Assembly: GCF_000226315.1 (NCBI RefSeq)
Contig: NC_016026.1
Location: 1,550,001-1,614,000, forward strand
DNA from: Micavibrio aeruginosavorus ARL-13
Lineage (GTDB): Bacteria > Pseudomonadota > Alphaproteobacteria > Micavibrionales > Micavibrionaceae
Length of the DNA: 64,000 nucleotides
Direction of reading: 5' to 3'
The notes beneath the pieces were generated by a model. It worked only from the letters and a program-made list of their open reading frames with translations, was not told the origin of the DNA and ran no database searches. Made by a program: the position numbers and the translations under genes. The first letter of the stretch is position 1, and each line of letters starts with the position of its first letter. Below, one piece after another: positions 1 through 8,047 of this stretch.

Positions 1-2
1 AA

Positions 3-824
3 GTATCTGTGCGTTTGGCAAAAACCCCGGCAGAAATCGAAGCAGCGCAACGTTTGCGCTACAGCATTTTCTATGATGAGTTCGGGGCGAAACCGGATGA
101 CACCGTCGCGGCCACGAAACTGGATGCCGACAAATATGACCCGGTAGCGGACCATATTATCGTTGTCGACACATCCGGTGACGCGGAGAAAATTGTTGGA
201 ACCTATCGCCTGATCCGCAAGGAACCGGCCGATTCCGTTGGCGGATTTTACACCAGCAACGAATATGACATCAGCGCCCTGCAATCCTGTGGCATGAGCA
301 TTCTGGAACTGGGGCGATCCTGCGTCCTGCCAGACTACCGCACGCGCCCCGTGTTGCAATTGTTGTGGCAAGGGATTGCCAATTACGTGATGGTGGATCA
401 CCAGATTGAATTGCTGTTCGGGTGCGCCAGCTTCCACGGCACGGACCCGGATAAAATTTCGGAACAATTATCTTATCTGTATCACTACCACCTCGCCCCG
501 CCGGGGCTGCGCCCCACGGCGCTGCCGGATCGGTTTGTGAAAATGGACCTGCATCCGAAAGAAAGCCTGAACCCGAAGAAAATTTTCAACGAACTGCCGC
601 CCTTGATCAAAGGGTATCTGCGCGTTGGTTCGATGGTGGGTGATGGCGCGGTGATTGACGAACAATTCAACACCATTGATGTGTGTATCGTCTTGCAAAC
701 GCATCTGGTCACCAGCCGTTACAAAAAACACTACGAACGCAAAACGGGCCAGAATATGCCCATCCCCGAGGAACTGGCCGGACAAACGGACGCCGACGCC
801 GAAGCGTTGTTCCGCCGGGATTGA
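3..824 (+). CDS. olsB: Ornithine N-acyltransferase-like GNAT protein (OlsB family), 5' end cut by window
   Basis: Acyl-ACP-dependent N-acyltransferase of the OlsB/autoinducer-synthase-like GNAT fold. The family makes lyso-ornithine lipid by acylating the ornithine amino group with a 3-hydroxyacyl chain. The segments LRYSIFYDEFGA, ELGRSCVLPDYR and LLWQGIANYVMV are those expected for the family, and a GCASFHGTDP stretch follows. The frame stays open through GTA-TCT before the first GTG at 9, and family members usually have residues before VRLA, so the true start probably lies upstream of base 1. The next gene, 14 bp downstream, encodes a PlsC-type acyltransferase that would supply the second (OlsA) step, which supports the ornithine-lipid role. 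Substrate is inferred from family and context. Confidence 0.82.
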   Translation, partial: VSVRLAKTPAEIEAAQRLRYSIFYDEFGAKPDDTVAATKLDADKYDPVADHIIVVDTSGDAEKIVGTYRLIRKEPADSVGGFYTSNEYDISALQSCGMSILELGRSCVLPDYRTRPVLQLLWQGIANYVMVDHQIELLFGCASFHGTDPDKISEQLSYLYHYHLAPPGLRPTALPDRFVKMDLHPKESLNPKKIFNELPPLIKGYLRVGSMVGDGAVIDEQFNTIDVCIVLQTHLVTSRYKKHYERKTGQNMPIPEELAGQTDADAEALFRRD

Positions 825-838
825 AAGATAAAAACACA

Positions 839-1669
839 ATGACCCGCAGCCTGATCGCCGTTATCAAAGCCCTGATGTTCATTCTGTGGTCATTGCTGGT
901 TGCGCCGTTGCAGTTTGTGTTCCTGCTGTTCAATCGTGGGCCTGCGGCCTATATCCTGCCGCATATCTGGCAGCGTGGCGTGTGCCGGATTCTGGGCCTG
1001 CGCGTCGTTGTCGAAGGCACGCCGGATACCGCGCGCCAGGTGATGTTCGTGTCGAACCACCTCTCCTATCTCGACATCCCCGTGATTGCCAGCGTATTGA
1101 AAGCCTCTTTCATCGCAAAGAAAGATGTCAGCTCGTGGCCGGTGTTTGGATTCCTGTCCACCCTGCAGCAAACCGCGTTCATCAGCCGTGACCGCAAGGA
1201 TGCAAAGGTGGAAAAAAACAACCTGTCATCCATGATTGCCGCAGGCAAAAGCCTGATCCTGTTTCCGGAAGGAACATCGACCGATGGGTGCGATGTCGTA
1301 AAATTTAAATCCAGTCTGTTTTCACTGGCCGCCGATCCGACCACAGGGGCGTTTCTGCCGGTCCAGCCGATCAGCCTGGTGATGGACCGGGTCGATGGCC
1401 GCGTCCCCGCCGACGGCCCCAATGACGTGCGAGACGTCTATGCCTGGCATGGTGATATGACCATGGGCCCGCATTTATGGAATTTTGTCAAATCCCGTGG
1501 GGCGACCATCCGCCTGATTTTCCACCCGGTTCTGGACCCACAAGTTTACAATGATCGTAAATTACTGGCCGAAGCCGCCTGGAATCAGGTCCGCGGCGGC
1601 GTCGCAGGCCCCAGCCTGTCTGCCCCGGCCACGGCCTCCACCCTTGCCGCCGCAGCCATTGGCGGCTAG
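839..1669 (+). CDS. olsA: 1-acylglycerol-3-phosphate / lyso-ornithine-lipid O-acyltransferase (PlsC/OlsA family)
   Basis: Membrane-associated acyltransferase, 276 aa. It has an N-terminal hydrophobic segment (about residues 5-31), the catalytic H-x4-D motif at H74-D79 (HLSYLD) and the glycerophosphate-binding FPEGTS motif at about 142-147. The ATG at 839 was chosen because the longer frame upstream lies inside the preceding gene, and a purine-rich GAAAGAT precedes this ATG. The OlsB-like gene ends 14 bp upstream, so the pair probably acts sequentially in ornithine-lipid synthesis. A role as ordinary PlsC in phosphatidic acid synthesis cannot be excluded from sequence alone. Confidence 0.85.
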   Translation: MTRSLIAVIKALMFILWSLLVAPLQFVFLLFNRGPAAYILPHIWQRGVCRILGLRVVVEGTPDTARQVMFVSNHLSYLDIPVIASVLKASFIAKKDVSSWPVFGFLSTLQQTAFISRDRKDAKVEKNNLSSMIAAGKSLILFPEGTSTDGCDVVKFKSSLFSLAADPTTGAFLPVQPISLVMDRVDGRVPADGPNDVRDVYAWHGDMTMGPHLWNFVKSRGATIRLIFHPVLDPQVYNDRKLLAEAAWNQVRGGVAGPSLSAPATASTLAAAAIGG

Positions 1670-1717
1670 GGTACAAACCAGAACACTCTTGTAGAAGAAG
1701 CAAAAGGACGTAAAACC

Positions 1718-1957
1718 ATGTCACAAGCCCAAGCCAAGCTGAAAATGACCGGCGAGGAATCCTCGAAAATCCAGAAGTTTCTGGAAAAAACGCTGAAAAC
1801 CCCGGGCTTGGCTCTGCGCGCCCGCCCCCAAGCCGCCGACTCGGTCGAAGTGCTGGTGAATGGGGAGTATGTTGGCCTGATCCACAAGGATCTGGATGAG
1901 GGCGAAACGTCCTATATCTTCACCATGACCATTCTGGACATTGATCTGGACGAATAA
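1718..1957 (+). CDS. DUF3126 family small protein
   Basis: A 79-aa protein matching the alphaproteobacterial DUF3126 family. It has a short helical N-terminus (KIQKFLEKTLKTP), a central SVEVLVNGEYVGLI segment and the characteristic C-terminal FTMTILDIDLDE. No function is established for the family. A strong ribosome site (AAAAGGA) lies upstream of the ATG. It follows the acyltransferase gene by 48 bp on the same strand and is closed by a terminator, so it is probably co-transcribed with the ornithine-lipid genes. Confidence 0.85.
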   Translation: MSQAQAKLKMTGEESSKIQKFLEKTLKTPGLALRARPQAADSVEVLVNGEYVGLIHKDLDEGETSYIFTMTILDIDLDE

Positions 1958-1980
1958 ACCCCGGTTTATTGCGGATTTTC

Positions 1981-2023
1981 AACGCCCCTGCGCCCCCTTT
2001 TGGGATCAGCAGGGGCGTTTTCC
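1981..2023 (+). terminator. Intrinsic terminator after DUF3126 gene
   Basis: Perfect 11-bp stem AACGCCCCTGC / GCAGGGGCGTT with a 17-nt loop, followed by TTTCC. It closes the 1-2 kb operon. Confidence 0.8.
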
Positions 2024-2099
2024 TTTGCGGGTCCAGTAAATTTGCAAAAGCCCTATCCCTTCAGGTACAATTCTATAATCCCTTTTCGTGGTTTGCGTC

Positions 2100-2128
2100 A
2101 TGACAAAACCCGGGGGATTCTGTACACT
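2100..2128 (+). promoter_or_regulatory. Putative sigma-70 promoter for the secreted-protein gene
   Basis: ATGACA (2100-2105), a 17-bp spacer, then TACACT (2123-2128). The predicted RNA start is about 30 bp before the ATG at 2166. A TATAAT at 2074-2079 has no well-spaced -35 box. Confidence 0.4.
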
Positions 2129-2165
2129 TACGGGGCGTGTGACAATAAGAGGGGACGAAGAGCCT

Positions 2166-3020
2166 ATGATCCTGTTTTCCGGGAATAAACAATCCAAATC
2201 GGGGCCTGTATCCGCCCGTTCCGTCATTCGCATGGCCCTGACGGTATGCGGCGCGGCCTTTATCGCCGCGACGATATCCTCCGCCGCGCAGGCACAGCCT
2301 GCCAGCTGTGACCCCGCTTATTGGGAATCAATGAAACAGCGCGGCATGCTGGAAGCCCAACGTGAAGTCCAGCAGAACCAGAATTTGATTTTCAAAGCCG
2401 ACAGTGTTCTGGAACTCACCTGCTTTGACCGCCAGCTTCAAGCCTTGGCCCAGCAGGCGATCAGCCTGTTCAGTGAAACCACACGCTGGGGCGTTATTTT
2501 ATCACCGACCTCCATGGACGCCGCACTGAACAACCTGGTGGCCACGGGGTTGATGAACTACATCGCCAACAACAGCTTCGCCCACACTTATGGTGGTGGG
2601 CGCTTCCCCGGCGATTACACAATGCAATCTTCCTTTGGCGGCAGCACCGTATATAACTGCAACACCATGGCACTCGTGTGGGAAGCAGCCAAATGCTATA
2701 ACTTCGCCGAAGAAAGCAAAGATGGCTTCTTTACACTGGCTGACTTCGTTGAACCGCGCGTTGGTGTTGGCCACCAGGGCTTCACCTGCTCCGGCGATGG
2801 CCGCTTGGGCAACATGCGCAGCGTTGCCTCCAACTCCGGCGATCAGTACCAAACAGAAACTTACAACTCCTATGCCGGATTGTTCGCGTCTGACTCCTGC
2901 TCTGCGCCGATCCCAACCGGGGTGCGTGTGTCACGCGTGAATATGAATCCGTATAACGAACATATCTGTATTAACCCGGGTTGCTTCTACAACCTGTCGA
3001 CATGTACGAACACACCGTAA
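2166..3020 (+). CDS. Secreted Cys-rich hypothetical protein
   Basis: A 284-aa protein starting at ATG 2166, preceded by a GAGGGGA ribosome site. An earlier in-frame start would add a tail with no signal peptide. The N-terminus has a basic stretch, a hydrophobic core and an AQA cleavage site (signal peptide of about 44 residues). The mature part begins with CDPAYWESMKQRG, has a predicted helical region rich in Gln and Glu, and carries about nine cysteines spread over its length, suggesting disulfide bonds in the periplasm or outside. A Gly-rich stretch (HTYGGGRFPG) lies mid-protein. I do not recognise the family. It is transcribed alone and ends at a terminator. Confidence 0.75.
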   Translation: MILFSGNKQSKSGPVSARSVIRMALTVCGAAFIAATISSAAQAQPASCDPAYWESMKQRGMLEAQREVQQNQNLIFKADSVLELTCFDRQLQALAQQAISLFSETTRWGVILSPTSMDAALNNLVATGLMNYIANNSFAHTYGGGRFPGDYTMQSSFGGSTVYNCNTMALVWEAAKCYNFAEESKDGFFTLADFVEPRVGVGHQGFTCSGDGRLGNMRSVASNSGDQYQTETYNSYAGLFASDSCSAPIPTGVRVSRVNMNPYNEHICINPGCFYNLSTCTNTP

Positions 3021-3035
3021 AACGGAATTACAAAA

Positions 3036-3404
3036 TCAGTTGAAGAATTCAGACATCAGCGTCCGGACCTTGGTCTGGACGCTTTTGTTTTGGGGCTGGA
3101 GCTCGAGAAACAAACGGATCGTTTGCAGATTGCGACGACGGTCAATCGCCTCATATCCCGGCTTGGCGGGTTCTGGTTTGATATCGGCCGCTGGGTTCCA
3201 TGCCTTCACACCCGGTGGCAGAGATGGGCGGTCATCGGAGACGGGCTCCATCAAATCCAACAAAGTTCGATCCCCGATCAACGCCCGCACCCGCGCCAGC
3301 AAAGCCGGGTCCAGCTGATCCCGCGTCTGGCGCAATTGCGTCAGAGCATCGTCCAGAACCTGTTTTCGGCGAAGGGCGGCGGGGTCCATATGGGAATCGG
3401 TCAC
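3036..3404 (-). CDS. Hypothetical helical protein
   Basis: A 122-aa protein on the minus strand starting with GTG at 3404. An AAAGGA ribosome site lies 8 nt upstream. An internal ATG five codons later is possible. The sequence is charged and probably all-helical (LDDALTQLRQTRDQLDP; RALIGDRTLLDLM) with a Pro-rich middle. No known family is recognised. Its 3' end overlaps the terminator hairpin of the convergent gene, so the last ~15 codons serve two purposes. Confidence 0.65.
   Translation of the reverse strand: MTDSHMDPAALRRKQVLDDALTQLRQTRDQLDPALLARVRALIGDRTLLDLMEPVSDDRPSLPPGVKAWNPAADIKPEPAKPGYEAIDRRRNLQTIRLFLELQPQNKSVQTKVRTLMSEFFN
3059..3090 (+). terminator. Intrinsic terminator lying inside the convergent gene
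   Basis: Stem GCGTCCGGACC / GGTCTGGACGC (one G-T pair), a 2-nt TT turn, then TTTTGTTTT. It terminates the secreted-protein gene but lies inside the 3' coding end of the minus-strand gene 3036-3404. Confidence 0.75.
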
Positions 3405-3569
3405 GGCGGAAATCCTTTCCGTTTAGGCGGCTAATCCATTGATTTTCAGCCGATTATGGCCGATTTTTACTGGTCAAAGGGATGTGTACCCCTTATATCT
3501 TCATACCATTACGATACGCCTATTTGCCTAACACAAGGTTAGCGAACAATTTCCGGGACTTAAGGGACC

Positions 3570-4859
3570 ATGGAACGGATTTACAGGACATTGATGCGGG
3601 CCGGGACCCCGGCCTTGCGGCTGTTGCTGGCCACCCGCGTCAAGCGCGGCAAGGAAGACCCCGCCCGTTTGAATGAACGGATGGGCGTGGCCGGCCATGC
3701 CCGCCCGGATGGTCCGCTGGTCTGGTTCCATGCCGCCAGCGTCGGCGAAGCGCAATCAACCCTGATCCTGATTACCGCCCTGCTCGACGCGCACCCGGAT
3801 TTGAACATTCTCGTGACCACGGGCACCGTGACGTCGGCGGAGCTGATGAAAAACCGCCTGCCCCCGCGCGCCATCCATCAATTTTACCCGCTGGACCACC
3901 CCATCTGGGTGGAACGGTTTGTCGATCATTGGCAACCCGATCTGGTCCTCTGGATGGAATCTGAACTCTGGCCCAACATGCTGGGCACAATCCGTGCGCG
4001 GAATATTCCCGCCGTGCTGGTCAATGCGCGCCTGTCGCCGCGATCGATGCGCCGCTGGAAACGAATGCGCAGCGTGATAACGCCGATGCTGTCCACGTTC
4101 ACCACCATTTTGACGCAAACGGATGAGCATGCGGCCAATTACCGCGCATTGGGCGCAACCCATGTTATCACCACGGACAATTTGAAATTTGCATCTTTGC
4201 CGCTTCCGTATAACGCCACCGATTTGCACGCGTTAAAGGATGCGATTGGCGCACGCCCGGTCTGGCTGTACGCCAGCACACATGACGGTGAGGAAGGGCT
4301 GGCCTGCACCCTGCACCGGAAACTTTTTATCGACTTCCCCGAATTGCTGACCATTATTGTGCCACGCCACCCGGAACGGCGTGCGGTGATTGCCACAACA
4401 GTGCAGGCCGAACATTTGCGGGTTTGTATGCGCGGGCCGAACAAAGCGTTGCCCAGCATGGATGACGATATTTATGTCGCCGACACATTGGGCGAGCTGG
4501 GATTGTTCTATCGTCTTGCCCCCATATCCTGCATCGGCCGGTCATTCAGCCGCGATGGCGGCGGCGGTCACAACCCGGTAGAGGCCGCACAGCTTGGCTC
4601 CGCCGTCCTGTATGGTCCGATGGTCCAAAACCAACAAGCCTTATATGATGAAATGCGCGATTATGGCGCGGCGATTGCCTTAGCCGACCCGGATATGTTC
4701 GCCGAAACGCTGCGCGATTTAATGCGCAATCAAGGCCGCTTGATTGAACAGCAAAACCGTGGCCAGAATTTTGCCCGCGAAAAGAACGCCGTTCTGGACC
4801 GCGTGATGGCCGCAATTACACCGCTGGTGCCTACCCCAAAAAAATCGGATGCGGCATAA
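3570..4859 (+). CDS. waaA: 3-deoxy-D-manno-octulosonic acid (Kdo) transferase
   Basis: Transfers Kdo from CMP-Kdo to lipid IV-A at the inner membrane, the step joining lipid A to the LPS core. The 429-aa length fits the family. The N-terminal domain has the catalytic Glu in HAASVGE (E60), the segment VTTGTVTSAELM and the MESELWPN motif. The C-terminal GT-B half has VPRHPERR and a GGGGHNPVEAAQLGSAVLYGP-type nucleotide-sugar site. It is the first gene of a tight operon with lpxK (no intervening bases) and lpxL. Confidence 0.95.
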   Translation: MERIYRTLMRAGTPALRLLLATRVKRGKEDPARLNERMGVAGHARPDGPLVWFHAASVGEAQSTLILITALLDAHPDLNILVTTGTVTSAELMKNRLPPRAIHQFYPLDHPIWVERFVDHWQPDLVLWMESELWPNMLGTIRARNIPAVLVNARLSPRSMRRWKRMRSVITPMLSTFTTILTQTDEHAANYRALGATHVITTDNLKFASLPLPYNATDLHALKDAIGARPVWLYASTHDGEEGLACTLHRKLFIDFPELLTIIVPRHPERRAVIATTVQAEHLRVCMRGPNKALPSMDDDIYVADTLGELGLFYRLAPISCIGRSFSRDGGGGHNPVEAAQLGSAVLYGPMVQNQQALYDEMRDYGAAIALADPDMFAETLRDLMRNQGRLIEQQNRGQNFAREKNAVLDRVMAAITPLVPTPKKSDAA

Positions 4860-5846
4860 ATGGTCACGAAAACCCCTGCATTCTGGTACAAGGACACCGC
4901 CGATTGGCGCGCACAGGCCTTGGCCGCGCCATCGGCGCTGTATGCGTTGGGCCACGCCATTCACATGGCGTCCGCTCGGCCCAAAACACTGCCTATTCCC
5001 GTTATTTGCATCGGCAACATCACCGCTGGTGGCGCGGGGAAAACCCCGGTTGCCCGCGCGATGATGCGTCTTATCCAGGAACGTGAACTGGCGCGCAACC
5101 CGGCGTTTCTCACCCGCGGCTATGGCGGAACGGAACCCGGCCCCATCGTGGTGGACCCCGCCACGGATCACGCCGGCACTGTGGGGGATGAATCTCTGCT
5201 CCTATCCCGGGATGGAACCACCATTTTATCCCGCAACCGTTATGACGGCGCGCAATTGGCCGTAACAAACGGGTACGATATGATTGTAATGGATGATGGG
5301 CTGCATAACACATCCTTGCACCGAGACCTCAACATTCTGGTGATTGATGGTGTTCACGGTGTGGGTAATGGATTGATGATCCCCGCCGGCCCCTTGCGCG
5401 CGCCGTTGCATGACGGGCTGAACCGCGCGGATATTATTATCATTATCGGCAATGACCGTACCCATATCGCCGCGCGCATCCCATCCGGAAAACCCATCAT
5501 TCACGCCCGTCTGGTCGCCGATGCCACACCACAACACGGTGTGCATTATCACGGGTTCTGCGGGTTGGGCCTGCCTGAGAAGTTCAAGGGCACGTTGCAT
5601 GAATCCGGCTACGCCTTAACGGGATTTACAGCCTTCCCGGACCACCATCCGTATACATCCGATGATCTGGATACGCTGGCCCACATCGCCGAGACGGCCC
5701 GTCTGATCACAACAGAAAAAGATGCGGTTCGCCTGCCCGCCGATTTTATCGCGCGCCACACCGTTGACATCCTGCCCGTATCCATCCGCATGAATGACGA
5801 TGACGCCGCCCGTTTGGCCACCGCGATTGGAGCCATTCGAAAATGA
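4860..5846 (+). CDS. lpxK: Tetraacyldisaccharide 4'-kinase
   Basis: Phosphorylates the 4' position of the lipid A disaccharide at the inner membrane using ATP. The 328-aa length is typical. The Walker A motif GNITAGGAGKTP lies at residues 52-63, and the DDGLHN motif and RDLNILVIDG follow. The ATG directly follows the waaA stop codon, and its own stop overlaps the lpxL start by 4 bp (ATGA), indicating translational coupling. Confidence 0.95.
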   Translation: MVTKTPAFWYKDTADWRAQALAAPSALYALGHAIHMASARPKTLPIPVICIGNITAGGAGKTPVARAMMRLIQERELARNPAFLTRGYGGTEPGPIVVDPATDHAGTVGDESLLLSRDGTTILSRNRYDGAQLAVTNGYDMIVMDDGLHNTSLHRDLNILVIDGVHGVGNGLMIPAGPLRAPLHDGLNRADIIIIIGNDRTHIAARIPSGKPIIHARLVADATPQHGVHYHGFCGLGLPEKFKGTLHESGYALTGFTAFPDHHPYTSDDLDTLAHIAETARLITTEKDAVRLPADFIARHTVDILPVSIRMNDDDAARLATAIGAIRK

Positions 5847-6748
5847 AACATGTTCGATATTTGATTCAGTTTATTGCATTGTTGCCCATTATGGGGGTGT
5901 TTGCTGTTTTGCCTGTACGCATGGCCTCTAATCTTGGCGGATGGCTGGGGCGTATGGTTGGACCGAAACTGGGCGCGAATAAAAAGGCCCTGCGCCATCT
6001 TCAAATGGCCCTGCCCGATCGGACAGACGACGCATATGCGGCAATCATCACCGGCATGTGGGACAATCTGGGCCGCACGTTCGCCGAATATCCACACATC
6101 AAAACACTGGCCCGCCAAACCGAAATTATTGGTGCGGACCATTTGTTGGCCCCGTTGGACGATGAAAAACCCGCCATCATGTTTTCCGCCCATCTGGGCA
6201 ACTGGGAATTACAACCGCCTAGCATGCTGACCCAGCATGGCCAGCGCGTGGACACCATCGTCCGCGCACCCAACAACCCGTATGTTGGATGGCTGTTAAA
6301 ACGTTTTCGTGAAATGGGTGGCCGTATTGCGACCCTGCCGAAATCGAAACAGGGCACACGCCAGTTGGTGCAAACATTGAAAGATGGCCGCCCCATTGGC
6401 ATTTTGATCGACCAGAAATATAATGAAGGCATCGCCATGCCGTTCTTCGGCCACCCCGCCATGACCAGCCCGGCCTTCGTTCAACTGGCGCAGAAGTTTA
6501 AATGCCCGCTGATCCCGTCGCGGTTGGAGCGCATTAACGGCACATCGTTCCGTTTAACCCTGTACCCCGCCCTGCCCGTATTCGATGACGCCGGAAACCC
6601 CCGCAAGGTCGAAGACGTTATAACGGACGCCCATGCCATGATCGAACGCTGGATCACCGAACGTCCGGAACAATGGATATGGCTGCACCGCCGCTGGATC
6701 GATGAGACCCGCGATGTCACCCATACGGGCACAAACACCGTCAACTAA
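5843..6748 (+). CDS. lpxL: Lipid A late acyltransferase (LpxL/HtrB family)
   Basis: Adds a secondary acyl chain to Kdo-lipid A. It is 301 aa, with an N-terminal membrane anchor (residues 5-30), the catalytic H-x4-E motif HLGNWE at 117-122, and the family segments GRIATLP and GILIDQKYNEGI. The C-terminal PEQWIWLHRRW is a hallmark. It overlaps lpxK by 4 bp and ends the LPS operon. Its stop codon abuts the stop of the convergent gene with no spacer and no terminator is visible. Confidence 0.92.
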   Translation: MKHVRYLIQFIALLPIMGVFAVLPVRMASNLGGWLGRMVGPKLGANKKALRHLQMALPDRTDDAYAAIITGMWDNLGRTFAEYPHIKTLARQTEIIGADHLLAPLDDEKPAIMFSAHLGNWELQPPSMLTQHGQRVDTIVRAPNNPYVGWLLKRFREMGGRIATLPKSKQGTRQLVQTLKDGRPIGILIDQKYNEGIAMPFFGHPAMTSPAFVQLAQKFKCPLIPSRLERINGTSFRLTLYPALPVFDDAGNPRKVEDVITDAHAMIERWITERPEQWIWLHRRWIDETRDVTHTGTNTVN

Positions 6749-7909
6749 TCAGAAAGTTTCAACGCCGTTGGCGATATCTTCGGCGGCTTGCTCCATGATG
6801 GTCCGCATCGCAGGCCCGAATACGGCGTTGCCCGCCGGGGTCATCATATTCCCGTTCAGCTGTTGCGTCATAAACGCCAGCAACATTTTAGGACCAGCGG
6901 TCATCACACCGCGCTCTTCCATGATGGACATGGTTTCAACTCGGCTTTGCTCATAGCTAAGGCCTGCGGAAGACCCAACATCCGCTTCGTGCAACAGCAT
7001 GGCCATCATGGACAAGGCCGGGTTTTCATCAAACCGGCGCAATTTGCCAATCATCATCATGCCGATATCATCTTCGGTCACATTGCCGACGAAAAAATGA
7101 TCGTAAATTTTCCGCATCCGTACACACGGGCTGTTTTCCCCGGCGAAAAACGTAATGTCGGTACAAAAAACAATGGTTTCAATTTCGGCCAGTAAATCGC
7201 GATCCAGATCCAGCGCATGGAAATATGGGCGGGCGATGTCGACCGCACGTTGTTCCATATAGCCCGGTGTGTAAATGCCATCGCGCATGTTATCGCCGCC
7301 TTCGTGGCCCAGATCGTGGATCGCCGCGGCGATCAGCATCTGGATAATTTGCGCTTCGCTCAACTTGATCGCTTTTTCATCCTGCAACGCCTGATGCGTA
7401 ACCATCAAGCGGATCACATGGAACATCACTTTGCGGTAATGTTCATTGCCGTGGTACAGAAGATTGTTCGGATATTCGGCCAACAACGCGGCGGTCAAAA
7501 CCGATGCCACATCCGGGTGATCGTGCGGAATGTTGAAATGGTCAATGGCGTGCGCGGCCATGGCCACCATGGATGGCCCGCCCCCTTCATCCGCCCAACG
7601 ATTGAACACGGATGTCGCCCGTGCGCCATACGCAACCAGATCGTCCCCGAACAACAATTCGGACACATCCGTAATGCGGGCATCATCATCGGCGTAATTA
7701 TCAATGATTGTATCAAGAACAGCGGCCAGATCATCCGCCGCAAAACCCTTTTCATCGCCCTGTACATCCACAAGACGCGGACGCAAAGCCTTCAGGGCCG
7801 TGGTGGCCCAGTAATTTTGGCGCGGTCGTAAAGCCAGTTCGTGCAACAAAAAATCGACTTTCTTCTTAAAAAGCGGCCGTGCACTGAACAATGAACACGC
7901 CACACCCAA
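6749..7909 (-). CDS. HD-domain protein resembling class I cyclic-nucleotide phosphodiesterases
   Basis: A 386-aa protein whose central region has the metal-site motifs of class I (eukaryotic-type) cyclic-nucleotide phosphodiesterases: HGNEH at 153-157, AAAIHDLGHEGGDN around 195-207, and a later acidic residue in LLHEADVGSS (D310). The preceding ~150 residues and the Met-rich C-terminus are not recognised. No signal peptide is evident, so it is probably cytoplasmic. The start is TTG at 7909 or GTG at 7903, with AGCAGG upstream. Cyclic-nucleotide hydrolysis is inferred from the motif pattern; other HD phosphohydrolase activities remain possible. No cyclase or sensor domain lies nearby. Confidence 0.72.
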   Translation of the reverse strand: MGVACSLFSARPLFKKKVDFLLHELALRPRQNYWATTALKALRPRLVDVQGDEKGFAADDLAAVLDTIIDNYADDDARITDVSELLFGDDLVAYGARATSVFNRWADEGGGPSMVAMAAHAIDHFNIPHDHPDVASVLTAALLAEYPNNLLYHGNEHYRKVMFHVIRLMVTHQALQDEKAIKLSEAQIIQMLIAAAIHDLGHEGGDNMRDGIYTPGYMEQRAVDIARPYFHALDLDRDLLAEIETIVFCTDITFFAGENSPCVRMRKIYDHFFVGNVTEDDIGMMMIGKLRRFDENPALSMMAMLLHEADVGSSAGLSYEQSRVETMSIMEERGVMTAGPKMLLAFMTQQLNGNMMTPAGNAVFGPAMRTIMEQAAEDIANGVETF

Positions 7910-8047
7910 AAAAACCTGCTTTTTCAGGGTAATATTAAAGGGTTAAAAAATAAAGGCTTTGCTTGTGATAAGATGGTTTTTCCGGCTATGCTGTTGTGCA
8001 AAATAACGAAAAATCTATGTAAATACGGATAGTTAGAGGCAAAAACC

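Noticed and set aside
2074-2079. Perfect TATAAT as a promoter -10 box
   Set aside because: The nearest TTGCAA is 26 bp away; the ATGACA/TACACT pair downstream has a better spacer.
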